Origin: an uncultured Bacteroidota bacterium
Lineage (GTDB): Bacteria; Bacteroidota; Bacteroidia; Flavobacteriales; Flavobacteriaceae
Direction: 5' to 3'
Assembly (NCBI GenBank): GCA_902587325.1
Contig: CACIKV010000002.1
Span: forward strand, 80,238 to 144,237
Length of the DNA: 64,000 bases
The notes below the pieces were generated by a model. The model saw nothing but the letters and a program-made list of their open reading frames with translations, had not been told where the DNA came from and ran no database searches. Below, piece by piece: positions 1 through 7,384 of the stretch. Position 1 is the stretch's first letter. Each line of letters opens with the position of its first letter. The position numbers and the translations under genes are program-made.

Positions 1-420
1 TCTGCTGGAACTAATATTTCAAAAAAAGATCATTGGAAAATTGCAATAAATAATCCAGACCTAAACAATCCCGACAGTTTTTATAAAATATTAAGACTTA
101 GCAATCATTCTATAGCAACATCTGGAAATTACCGTAATTATAAAATTGACTCACTTACTGGAAATAAATATGTTCATATTTTAAATCCAATCAATGGGAA
201 GTCTCAACAAACAAATATATTGAGTGCATCAGTTGTTAGCAGTAGTTGTTTTAAATCTGATGCTTTTGCGACAGCAATGATGGCTACCAATCTTAAAAAT
301 GCAATAAGTCTAACTGAAAATAATAATGATATTGAATCTTTTATTATTTATGTTGATTCATTAAATAATATAACAAATTACGCTTCTGCAGGTTTTAAAA
401 AATTATTGCTTAAACCTTGA
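1..420 (+). CDS. apbE: FAD:protein FMN transferase (ApbE family), 3' part only
   Basis: This is the C-terminal 139 residues of an ApbE-type flavin transferase; the gene begins before the window. ApbE proteins attach FMN to Thr/Ser of target proteins such as the NQR and RNF subunits, outside the cytoplasm. The fragment reads through from base 1 in frame 1. It shows the family's landmarks: an ATSGNY block (here near fragment residue 40), the HILNP-x-x-G block near residue 59 and the SDAFATA block near residue 90, which holds the metal-binding Asp. Its stop overlaps by 11 bases the end of the convergent methyltransferase gene. The identification rests on these motifs; the target flavoprotein cannot be told. 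Confidence 0.88.
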   Translation, partial: SAGTNISKKDHWKIAINNPDLNNPDSFYKILRLSNHSIATSGNYRNYKIDSLTGNKYVHILNPINGKSQQTNILSASVVSSSCFKSDAFATAMMATNLKNAISLTENNNDIESFIIYVDSLNNITNYASAGFKKLLLKP

Positions 421-1174
421 TACATACTGGAATGCTCCCAGCATTGTGAAGCGAGTACTTATCTTTTTCATCTTGTGATATATTTGATAAATAGTTTTCA
501 TTTTTAACTTTAAAACCAATATTTTTTAATTTTTTAAAATAATCTAAGCCATACATTCTCAAGTGGTCATATTGCCCAAAAAGTTTATTCCTATCTTGTT
601 TATTATCTATATCTCTTCCTTCATGAGTATAATTATTATTTATATCTATGGGTACTTGTAAAATTGCGATACCATTTTTATTTAAAACTCTATAAATTTC
701 TTTCATGGCTTTTTCGTCATCATAAATATGTTCTAAGACATGATTACATAATATATAATCAAAGGAGTTGTCATTAAATGGTAGATTACATATATCAGCT
801 TTAATATCAACAATTGGTGAATTTAAGTCTGTAGTTGTGTAATTTTTAAAAAATGATTTAAAAAATTTGTGAAAACATTGTTCAGGAGCAAAATGAAGTA
901 TTTTATTATTTGAATTAAAAAAATCAGTTTCTTTTTTTAAATAAAGCCACAATAATCGATGTCTTTCTAATGAAAATGTTCCTGGACATAAAGCATTTTT
1001 TCTTTGTTTATTATATCCGTAAGGAAAAAAGTAAGAATAAGATTTATTGTTAATTGGATCAGTAAATCTTGTTCCCTTAAAAAAAATATCAAAGAAAGGC
1101 TTAAATAAAAGACTTGTTCTTATGAGAAATGTTCTTGTAAATAAATTAAGCAATAATCTTACTATTAACTTCAT
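410..1174 (-). CDS. class I SAM-dependent methyltransferase
   Basis: This is a 254-residue protein with the Methyltransf_11 core. Motif I is degenerate and reads ILHFAPE instead of the usual glycine-rich loop, as in a known subset of bacterial methyltransferases. It is followed by an acidic D-I-K-A-D-I-C block, the FDYILCNHVLEHI motif (post-motif II region, about residues 138-151) and a GIAILQVP strand. The N-terminus is hydrophobic and basic, which could make it membrane-associated. The start lies 2 bases after the map stop, so it is the last gene of the leftward run. The substrate is unknown; the family includes sugar, lipid and small-molecule methyltransferases. Confidence 0.8.
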   Translation of the reverse strand: MKLIVRLLLNLFTRTFLIRTSLLFKPFFDIFFKGTRFTDPINNKSYSYFFPYGYNKQRKNALCPGTFSLERHRLLWLYLKKETDFFNSNNKILHFAPEQCFHKFFKSFFKNYTTTDLNSPIVDIKADICNLPFNDNSFDYILCNHVLEHIYDDEKAMKEIYRVLNKNGIAILQVPIDINNNYTHEGRDIDNKQDRNKLFGQYDHLRMYGLDYFKKLKNIGFKVKNENYLSNISQDEKDKYSLHNAGSIPVCIKV

Positions 1175-1176
1175 AT

Positions 1177-1989
1177 TTATTTAAATTCATTTTCTTCATT
1201 GGATTCAATTCCTAAAGCATCATATATGTATTTAAATGTGGATAAAAGTTTTGTTTGACCATTTATTAATGCCACATTGTGTTCAAAGTGAGCACTAGGT
1301 TTTTTATCTGCTGTTTCAATTGTCCAACCATCATTTAAATGTAAAACTTTATCGGTTCCTAAATTAATCATAGGTTCGATTGCCAAAACCATTCCATCAA
1401 CCAGTGATTTTCCATTACCTCTTCTTCCAAAGTTTGGTACTTCAGGTTTTTCATGTAAGTTTTTACCTAAACCATGACCAACTAAATCTTTTACAACACC
1501 ATAACCATTTTTTTCATTATAATTTTGTATTGCATAGCTAATATCACCAACTCTATTTCCGGTTTTAAATTCTCTTATACCTTCGTATAGAGATTTTTTA
1601 GTAACATTAAGAAGTTTTTTTATTTCATCAGATACTTCACCAACTTCAAATGTGTAAGCATGATCTCCATAAAATTCATTTTTGACAACGCCACAATCAA
1701 TTGATATAATATCGCCATTTTCAAATGGTATTTCATTTGGAATTCCATGAACTACTTCTTGATTTGGGCTAACACAAAGAGTGTTTGGAAAACCATACAT
1801 GCCTAAAAATCCAGGTTCTCCACCGTTATCCCTAATAAATTCTTCTGCAATCTTATCCAGTTTTAAGGAATTTGACCCAGGTTTAATTTCCTTCGCTATA
1901 AGGCCTAGGGTTTTTGAAACTAACAAAGCACTTTCTCTTATTAATTCAATTTCTTCCTCAGACTTAATCACTATTTTTTTAGAATCCAT
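1177..1989 (-). CDS. map: type I methionine aminopeptidase
   Basis: Removes the initiator methionine from nascent proteins in the cytoplasm. All dinuclear metal-site motifs are visible: VVHGIP (His), SIDCG (Asp), GDHAYTFEVG (Asp), VGHGLGKNLHE (His), AIEPMI (Glu) and FEHNVALI (Glu). I place the start at the ATG at 1989, giving 270 residues, the usual length. A longer reading from 2052 would add a hydrophobic 21-residue leader that lies inside the upstream thioredoxin-like gene and is not expected of a cytoplasmic enzyme. With this start it overlaps the end of the upstream gene by 11 bases. In many bacteria map sits next to secY; here it is far from the ribosomal operon. Confidence 0.95.
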   Translation of the reverse strand: MDSKKIVIKSEEEIELIRESALLVSKTLGLIAKEIKPGSNSLKLDKIAEEFIRDNGGEPGFLGMYGFPNTLCVSPNQEVVHGIPNEIPFENGDIISIDCGVVKNEFYGDHAYTFEVGEVSDEIKKLLNVTKKSLYEGIREFKTGNRVGDISYAIQNYNEKNGYGVVKDLVGHGLGKNLHEKPEVPNFGRRGNGKSLVDGMVLAIEPMINLGTDKVLHLNDGWTIETADKKPSAHFEHNVALINGQTKLLSTFKYIYDALGIESNEENEFK

Positions 1990-2527
1990 AGTAAGCATTT
2001 TCATAGCCACTATCACTGAGAATACTAAAAATATCTTTTTCCAAAGTTTCAATAGTTATTTCAACTATTCTATTAATTTCCTTATCCTTTCTGTAGAATA
2101 TAAACGTTGGAACATTAATAATATCATAAATTTCGTGGTAGTTATCTTGCGATTTTTTTTCATTATCCAAGCCTATAAGCTCAATTTTTCTTTTATTAAA
2201 TCTTAATTTATCCATTACTTTTAAAAATTGGGGAACCAATAGCCTGCTATCGTCACACCAAGTACCCATTATAATTTTGATAGATATATTTTTATCTAAG
2301 AAAGGTTCTATATTGCTTAAAACTCTTTTCTCAGGCTTATAATTTTTATAATTTAAATTGAATGAATCTTTAAGAAATGGATGTTTTTCAAGTTCTAATC
2401 TTTTAAATTTGCCAATTAAATCTACATACTCAATATCTTCATTATCAATATTAGCTTCTTTTTTTACTTTACTATTACAACCAACAAATAAAATTAATAA
2501 CAGAGTTAGTTTTATTACATTTTTCAT
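1979..2527 (-). CDS. thioredoxin-fold lipoprotein with incomplete active site
   Basis: This 182-residue predicted lipoprotein has an N-terminal hydrophobic signal ending in a lipobox-like LILFVGC (Cys17). The mature part has a thioredoxin-like fold signature, MGTWCDDSR followed by a helix and the ELIGLD strand, and the cis-Pro region is NVPTFIFY. The CxxC pair of a working thioredoxin is reduced to C-D-D-S, so dithiol exchange is unlikely unless a monothiol mechanism is used. It overlaps gpmI by 4 bases (ATGA) and map by 11, so the three are co-transcribed. The role is unknown; an envelope redox or binding function is inference. Confidence 0.72.
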   Translation of the reverse strand: MKNVIKLTLLLILFVGCNSKVKKEANIDNEDIEYVDLIGKFKRLELEKHPFLKDSFNLNYKNYKPEKRVLSNIEPFLDKNISIKIIMGTWCDDSRLLVPQFLKVMDKLRFNKRKIELIGLDNEKKSQDNYHEIYDIINVPTFIFYRKDKEINRIVEITIETLEKDIFSILSDSGYENAYYGF

Positions 2528-4047
2528 ATTAAAATTTTTCCTGACATTTTCTCTGGAATGTCAATATCCATAATATTTAAAATAGTAGGGGCAATATCTG
2601 CTAAAATACCATCATTAACTTTATCAATTTTTGAATCAATAACAATAATAGGAACTGGATTTGTAGTATGCGCTGTATTGGGTGAACCATCATTATTTTT
2701 CATGACATCACTATTACCGTGATCGGCAATAATTATAATTGAGTAATTCTTATTAATAGAAGATTCAACGATTTCCCTTAAGCAAGTATCAACTGTTTCA
2801 CATGCTTTTACAGCAGCGTTAAAGTTACCTGTGTGACCTACCATGTCTGGATTTGCAAAATTTAAGCAAATAAAATCAGATGAATTTGAATTAATTTCTG
2901 GAATTATAGCATCTCTTATTTCAAAAGCACTCATTTCAGGTTTTAAGTCATATGTTGCAACCTTCGGGGAAGGACACATTATTCTTATTTCATCTTTAAA
3001 AGGTGATTCTTTCCCTCCATTAAAGAAAAATGTGACATGGGGATACTTCTCTGTTTCTGCAATTCTGATTTGAGTTCTCTGGTTTTTTTCTAAAACTTCA
3101 CCCAATGTTTGACTTAAATTTTCATTTTCATAAATACAATCGATATTTTTATAATCATCATTGTAATTGGTCATAGTTAAGAATTTCAAGTTCAATTTCT
3201 TCATTGAAAAATCATTAAAATCCTTTTGACTTAATACCTCTGTTAGTTGTCTTCCCCTGTCAGTTCTGAAATTAAAAAATATAACAACATCATTATCTTC
3301 AATTTTTGCTAACGGAAGATTTTCATTATCAACAACTACTATAGGTTCCATAAATTCATCAGTTATTTGATTGTTGTAAGAATCAATAATTGATTTTTCA
3401 ATTTCATTTGATTTTTTCCCAATTCCATTAACAATCAAATCATATGCTTTTTTAGTTCTTTCCCATCTTTTGTCTCTGTCCATGGCATAATATCTACCGC
3501 AAACACTAGCAAGTTTTGCATTTGTTCCATCCATGGATTCCAAAAGTTCATTAATCATGTTAATTCCAGATTTTGGATCAACATCTCTACCATCTGTAAA
3601 GGCGTGAATAAATACATTTTTTAATTCATGAGTTTTAGATAGATTAATTAGGTGTTTAATATGATTAATATGGGAATGAACACCGCCATCAGACACAAGA
3701 CCAATAAAATGAAGCTTTTTTTTATTTGACTTACAATAATTAAAAGCTTCAATCAGTTTTTTATTTTGATCTATTGTTTTATTAACTATGTCACGATTAA
3801 TTTTTGCTAACTCTTGATAAACAATTCTTCCAGCACCTATATTTATATGACCTACTTCACTGTTACCCATTTGCCCACTTGGAAGACCAACATTTTCACC
3901 ATGAGTTAATAGTTTAGCGTTTGGATATTTTTTAATAAGACTATCAAAATAAGGTGTTTGAGCCTGATCAATAGCTGAGAACTCTGAATTATTAGATATT
4001 CCCCAGCCATCAAGAATAATTAGGATACTTTGTTTTTTTTCTTTCAA
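2524..4047 (-). CDS. gpmI: 2,3-bisphosphoglycerate-independent phosphoglycerate mutase
   Basis: Interconverts 3- and 2-phosphoglycerate in glycolysis and gluconeogenesis, using two Mn ions and a phosphoserine intermediate. The 507-residue protein matches the family length. It has the metal-binding DGWG at residues 13-16 and the catalytic serine in GNSEVGH (Ser63). Further motifs are DGRDVDP, GRYYAMDRDKRW, DHGNSD and TAHTTNPVP near the C-terminus. The start codon is TTG at 4047: no in-frame ATG lies nearby, and the DGWG is then at the usual distance from the N-terminus. A candidate TAAATTTG promoter element lies 17 bases upstream on the same strand. Confidence 0.96.
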   Translation of the reverse strand: MKEKKQSILIILDGWGISNNSEFSAIDQAQTPYFDSLIKKYPNAKLLTHGENVGLPSGQMGNSEVGHINIGAGRIVYQELAKINRDIVNKTIDQNKKLIEAFNYCKSNKKKLHFIGLVSDGGVHSHINHIKHLINLSKTHELKNVFIHAFTDGRDVDPKSGINMINELLESMDGTNAKLASVCGRYYAMDRDKRWERTKKAYDLIVNGIGKKSNEIEKSIIDSYNNQITDEFMEPIVVVDNENLPLAKIEDNDVVIFFNFRTDRGRQLTEVLSQKDFNDFSMKKLNLKFLTMTNYNDDYKNIDCIYENENLSQTLGEVLEKNQRTQIRIAETEKYPHVTFFFNGGKESPFKDEIRIMCPSPKVATYDLKPEMSAFEIRDAIIPEINSNSSDFICLNFANPDMVGHTGNFNAAVKACETVDTCLREIVESSINKNYSIIIIADHGNSDVMKNNDGSPNTAHTTNPVPIIVIDSKIDKVNDGILADIAPTILNIMDIDIPEKMSGKILI

Positions 4048-4063
4048 ATCAATTTTATATCAG

Positions 4064-4071
4064 CAAATTTA
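4064..4071 (-). promoter_or_regulatory. candidate -7 element for gpmI
   Basis: On the minus strand this reads TAAATTTG, a match to the Bacteroidota -7 consensus TAnnTTTG, 17 bases before the gpmI TTG start. The nearest upstream TTG that could act as a -33 element is 24 bases away, slightly longer than the usual spacing, so this is only a candidate. Transcription from the upstream M15 peptidase gene is an alternative. Confidence 0.4.
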
Positions 4072-4087
4072 AAGATATAATATCAAT

Positions 4088-4804
4088 TTATAGCTCAAGT
4101 TCTTTATTAACACCTAGAATATTTTCATTAATATATTTTTCAATAAATTCTTTTGTTAAATATTCTTTACCCATGATATCAAGATTCGATATTATTTTCA
4201 AGATATTATTTTTTTTAAACTCCTCTAAAAGATTTTTTGATATAGGCTTATAGCTGTAATGCCATGGTTCATATTCAAACCCTTTTCTTTGTTCATCATT
4301 AGTGTAGGTTAAATAAAAACCAAATTTTTCGGAATTTGAATCCATCCACTTTTTCAATTTATTAAAAACACCACCGGTTTCGTATTTTTCAGAAATTAAT
4401 GGGTTTTTTTCATTTTTAAATTCTTCATCAATTATATCAATCTCAGTTCCCCAATGATGTCTAGAGGTTCCGGGAACAGTAGAGAATCTTATAATTTCAT
4501 TTAAGGCTTCATCAGGCTTTAATTTAAATTCTTTTGTGAACTTGATAAATTTTGAATTCCAAATCAAAGCTTGTCTTTCAAAATCTCTATGACCAGAAAT
4601 GATTTTAATTTTAATTCCATCATTCATAGCTGCATTTCTCATTTTTTCAAATGCTTTAAAAGTTTCTTTTTCTAGTAAAATGGTATCACCAACAAGATGT
4701 CTAGTTGTTTTACCTTGAAGAATATCTAAGTCTATTTTTTGTGACATTAATTCTGATGTATGAGTTAAAATTAAAATTAAAATAAAGAATTTACTTTTAT
4801 TCAT
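4088..4804 (-). CDS. M15 family D,D- or L,D-carboxypeptidase (VanY-like), exported
   Basis: Zinc peptidase that would trim D-Ala (or a related residue) from peptidoglycan stem peptides in the periplasm. The 238-residue protein has a signal peptide (hydrophobic residues 6-20). The M15B zinc motif SxHxxGxxxD appears as S-R-H-H-W-G-T-E-I-D (residues 114-123), and EPWHYSY supplies the third ligand and catalytic Glu. A SGHRDFERQ block near residue 70 is also typical of VanY. It overlaps the upstream acetyltransferase by 4 bases. The exact bond cleaved cannot be told from sequence. Confidence 0.87.
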   Translation of the reverse strand: MNKSKFFILILILTHTSELMSQKIDLDILQGKTTRHLVGDTILLEKETFKAFEKMRNAAMNDGIKIKIISGHRDFERQALIWNSKFIKFTKEFKLKPDEALNEIIRFSTVPGTSRHHWGTEIDIIDEEFKNEKNPLISEKYETGGVFNKLKKWMDSNSEKFGFYLTYTNDEQRKGFEYEPWHYSYKPISKNLLEEFKKNNILKIISNLDIMGKEYLTKEFIEKYINENILGVNKELEL

Positions 4805-5241
4805 AGTTTTTTGTAAAGCATATAGTGTAAACCTATTTCGTTAATATTGTATCTTATCTCAGAATTACTGTAATTTAATTTTAAATAAAAATCAAGTGCT
4901 TTAACTCTTGCATTCATCCACAAATAACTGATTTTTTTGTTTTTAAGTAAAGACTCAACTCTGTTAATTATCATTTTTCCGATACCTTTTTTTTGATGAT
5001 TAAAATCAACAAATAGACCTCTTAACTGAAAACAATTAGGAAAATCTTTATATGGACATTTATTTTTTATCATTGAAACTCCACCTACTAAAACTCCATC
5101 AATATAGGCTCCAATATGAAATGATGTTTTATCATCATCACCTTGATAAATACATTTAGATGGATTCATGTTGTTTCTTAAGATTTTACTTCTAAGTTTA
5201 AGCAACTTGTTAGATTTGACTATTTTTATGTTAAGATTCAA
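4801..5241 (-). CDS. GNAT family N-acetyltransferase
   Basis: Small acetyl-CoA-dependent acetyltransferase of about 146 residues. Visible features are LRxxILR at the N-terminus, HIGAYIDGVLVGG (strands 2-3), QLRGLFVDFNHQKKGIGKMII (motif A, with the Q/RxxGxG/A-like pyrophosphate loop QKKGIG) and the C-terminal ALDFYLKLNYS. The open frame runs further upstream to 5355, but that part is the antisense of tRNA-Gly and cannot be protein. I take the TTG at 5239-5241 as start because it keeps the conserved N-terminal strand; an ATG at 5169 would drop it. Its substrate is unknown. Confidence 0.75.
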   Translation of the reverse strand: MNLNIKIVKSNKLLKLRSKILRNNMNPSKCIYQGDDDKTSFHIGAYIDGVLVGGVSMIKNKCPYKDFPNCFQLRGLFVDFNHQKKGIGKMIINRVESLLKNKKISYLWMNARVKALDFYLKLNYSNSEIRYNINEIGLHYMLYKKL

Positions 5242-5279
5242 TTCTAACAAATTTAATCTTAAATTGTTAAAATTAAAAT

Positions 5280-5352
5280 GCGGGAGTAGCTCAGTTGGTA
5301 GAGCGTCAGCCTTCCAAGCTGAATGTCGCCGGTTCGAACCCGGTCTCCCGCT
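5280..5352 (+). tRNA. tRNA-Gly (anticodon TCC)
   Basis: A complete 73-base cloverleaf. The acceptor stem is GCGGGAG/CTCCCGC with discriminator T. The D-arm contains AGCTCAGTTGGTAGAGC. The anticodon stem TCAGC/GCTGA carries the loop CTTCCAA, giving TCC. The T-arm is GCCGG-TTCGAAC-CCGGT. CCA is not encoded. It starts 38 bases upstream of, and divergent to, the GNAT gene, and lies 13 bases before the next rightward gene. Confidence 0.98.
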
Positions 5353-5365
5353 CAAGATTTAAGTA

Positions 5366-6115
5366 ATGAATTATAAAAAATATTTTTTTGTTTTAGTTAT
5401 TCTTTTTTCATCCATTTCATTTGGACAAAATGATTATCGTACATGGATTAAAGGAAAAGTTCTGTATAAAAATGTTAGTGTTGTTGGTGCTAATGTTATT
5501 AATAATACTTCTCAAAGCGCAACAATTACTAATGAAGAAGGAGAATTTGAAATAGAAGTTAAATTAAATGACAAATTAATTTTTTCGTCAGTTCAGTATC
5601 AAATTTCAGAACTTAATATCTCAAAAGAAATTTTACAAAGAAATAGAATTGTTGTTGATGTTAATGAAAAAGTTACGGCTCTAGATGAAGTTGTTATAAC
5701 ACCTGAAAATAGAGAAAAATTTCTTGATCTCAAGGAAGAGGAGTTTAAAAGATTTGATTATACAACTGATAAATCAACAAGAGTTGTTAATGTAATTAAT
5801 GAACAAGGTAAGTTGAGAGATGGTATTAACTTTGTAAATCTTTACAGACTTATTTCAAAATCTATAAATAAAAAAATATCAGAGGAAAATTCATCGTTTA
5901 ATTATAGTCCTAGTGATTTAATAAGAGAAGTTTATGATGATCTTTTCTTTATATCAAATCTTAATATAAAAAAAGATAAAATTAACGAGTTTTTGATTTA
6001 TTGTGATGAAAATTTTCCATCTAAAATTTTATTAAAAAAAGAAAAGGAATTTGAATTAATAGAATTTCTAGTCAAACAAAGTAAAAAATTTAATAGAATT
6101 GTCAACAAGGGTTAG
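5366..6115 (+). CDS. exported carboxypeptidase-regulatory-like domain protein (first of a tandem pair)
   Basis: A 249-residue exported protein: signal peptide residues 1-20 ending SFGQ, then a CarboxypepD_reg-like beta-sandwich of about 80 residues. Its pattern is IKGKVLYKNVSVVGANVIN, TNEEGEFEIEV, IFSSVQY and ALDEVVI, as in the N-terminal domain of TonB-dependent receptors. The barrel is absent, and the rest is a helical C-terminal region of about 130 residues. The next gene has the same layout, so the two look like diverged paralogues. It ends inside the start region of that gene. This cluster together with a DUF6702-like protein and an M1 peptidase recurs in Flavobacteriia (recalled, not searched). 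Function unknown. Confidence 0.8.
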   Translation: MNYKKYFFVLVILFSSISFGQNDYRTWIKGKVLYKNVSVVGANVINNTSQSATITNEEGEFEIEVKLNDKLIFSSVQYQISELNISKEILQRNRIVVDVNEKVTALDEVVITPENREKFLDLKEEEFKRFDYTTDKSTRVVNVINEQGKLRDGINFVNLYRLISKSINKKISEENSSFNYSPSDLIREVYDDLFFISNLNIKKDKINEFLIYCDENFPSKILLKKEKEFELIEFLVKQSKKFNRIVNKG

Positions 6116-6884
6116 TTTTTGTATTACATTTTTTTTATTATCTGTATTAGCTTACTCCCAAAATTCAGAAATTAAAGAACTTAATGCTTTGATAGTTAAT
6201 GATGAAATTGAAAAAAGTGGAATTGTTGTCATCAATAAATCAAGTGGTGGAACTACAATTACTGATAAAGATGGTTTTTTCAGTATTGGGGTAAGTCTAA
6301 AGGACTCATTGTTTATAAGATCTATTCAAATTAAAGATTATTACTTATATATTAACGAAGAAATATTTAAATCTGACTCATTGAGAATTTATTTAGATCA
6401 AAAAGTCAATGAATTACGAAATGTAACTGTTTCTCCATATAATTTATCAGGAAACTTAATTACAGATATTAATAAAATCGATAAAAATGAATTATTAAAC
6501 TTTGATGATGTTGGTATTCCTGGTTATAAAGGTGAGAGGAAGGAAAAGATAGCTTACAGCAATAATGCTCAAGTATTATTAAATGTATTGCTTCTGCCTG
6601 TAATGCCCGTCAATATCGAGGGTGTATATAAACAGCTAAGTGGTTATTATGATATGCTTAAAATGGCTCGTGGACTTGAAAAAAGATATGATACTATTGA
6701 AAAAATAATTCAATTTTATGGAATAAATTATTTTGTTAATAGATTTGGATTGAAGGAAGATGAAATTTATGAATTTATTTTAGGAGCTGCTGAAAATTAT
6801 GATTTGGAATTTGACTTTAAGAATTCTAATCATGGACTAATTTTACTTAATCTTGACAAATTTTATGAATCAATTAATAATTAA
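6099..6884 (+). CDS. exported carboxypeptidase-regulatory-like domain protein (second of the pair)
   Basis: A 261-residue protein with a signal peptide (residues about 5-20, ending AYSQ). A regulatory-like beta-sandwich follows (SGIVVINKSSGGTTITDKDG, FFSIGVSLKDSLF, ELRNVTVSPY). The C-terminal helical half contains a YGINYFVNRFGLKEDEIYEFI segment comparable to the DLFFISNLNIKKDKINEFL segment of the preceding protein. The only start that keeps the signal peptide is a TTG at 6099, giving a 17-base overlap with the upstream gene and tight translational coupling. Its 3' end likewise overlaps the next gene by 20 bases. Role unknown. Confidence 0.78.
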   Translation: MSTRVSFCITFFLLSVLAYSQNSEIKELNALIVNDEIEKSGIVVINKSSGGTTITDKDGFFSIGVSLKDSLFIRSIQIKDYYLYINEEIFKSDSLRIYLDQKVNELRNVTVSPYNLSGNLITDINKIDKNELLNFDDVGIPGYKGERKEKIAYSNNAQVLLNVLLLPVMPVNIEGVYKQLSGYYDMLKMARGLEKRYDTIEKIIQFYGINYFVNRFGLKEDEIYEFILGAAENYDLEFDFKNSNHGLILLNLDKFYESINN

Positions 6885-7353
6885 ATTTTTAAGTTTAGCT
6901 TTATTCATAACAACTACACATAAGTATTATGTTAGTACAACACTCATTGATTTTGATTTGAAAACGAAATCCTTTGAAATAACGTTAAAAGTTTTTTACG
7001 ATGACCTTGAATTAGCTCTTAATTTAGATTCAAAAAATATTGATTACAAGCAAGATTATGAATATTTGAATGAGTTGTATTGGAGTTATTTAGAACAAAA
7101 TTTTCAGTTAAAAAGTAATGGTGATTTAATTAAAATTGAATATTTAGGGTTTGAAAAAAAAAGAGATCAAATTAACTTGTATATGGAAATTAATGACGAA
7201 TTAAATGAAGGCAACTTTACAATAAAAAATTCAATATTGTTTAATTCATTTTCAAACCAAAAAAATATAATTTTAATAAGAAAAGGTAATTTCAGGAAAA
7301 GCTTCATTCAAGATAAATATAATCCAACGGATGGTATTGATTTTGATTATTAG
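6865..7353 (+). CDS. DUF6702-like exported protein
   Basis: About 162 residues from the ATG at 6865 (a TTG at 6853 in the same frame is possible). There is a short hydrophobic N-terminus, then HKYYVSTTLIDFDLKTKSFEITLKVFYDDLE, which fits the HxYYxSxTxIxxN-x-K-x-LxVxxxxFxDDLE pattern I associate with the DUF6702 family of Bacteroidota. The rest alternates polar and hydrophobic residues, suggesting a small beta-rich fold. It lies directly before the M1 peptidase, the usual partner as I recall it. No catalytic residues are apparent and the molecular role is unknown. Confidence 0.72.
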   Translation: MNQLIIKFLSLALFITTTHKYYVSTTLIDFDLKTKSFEITLKVFYDDLELALNLDSKNIDYKQDYEYLNELYWSYLEQNFQLKSNGDLIKIEYLGFEKKRDQINLYMEINDELNEGNFTIKNSILFNSFSNQKNIILIRKGNFRKSFIQDKYNPTDGIDFDY

Positions 7354-7368
7354 TTTTTTATAAATTTG
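7337..7368 (+). promoter_or_regulatory. promoter of the M1 peptidase gene (TTG, 21 nt, TAAATTTG)
   Basis: TTG at 7337-7339 and TAAATTTG at 7361-7368, separated by 21 bases, match the Bacteroidota sigma-A promoter pattern. The start codon is at 7385, leaving a leader of only about ten bases. The -33 element lies inside the end of the preceding gene. Confidence 0.6.
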
Positions 7369-7384
7369 CAACTGAATAAGAAAA

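Noticed and set aside
1990..2052. 21-residue hydrophobic leader of map
   Set aside because: It lies inside the upstream thioredoxin-like gene and would give a cytoplasmic enzyme a membrane anchor; the normal start is the ATG at 1989.
5242..5355. N-terminal extension of the GNAT open frame (MSGRPGSNRRHSAWKADALP...)
   Set aside because: It is the antisense translation of tRNA-Gly, a frequent false extension; the protein start is placed at 5241 instead.
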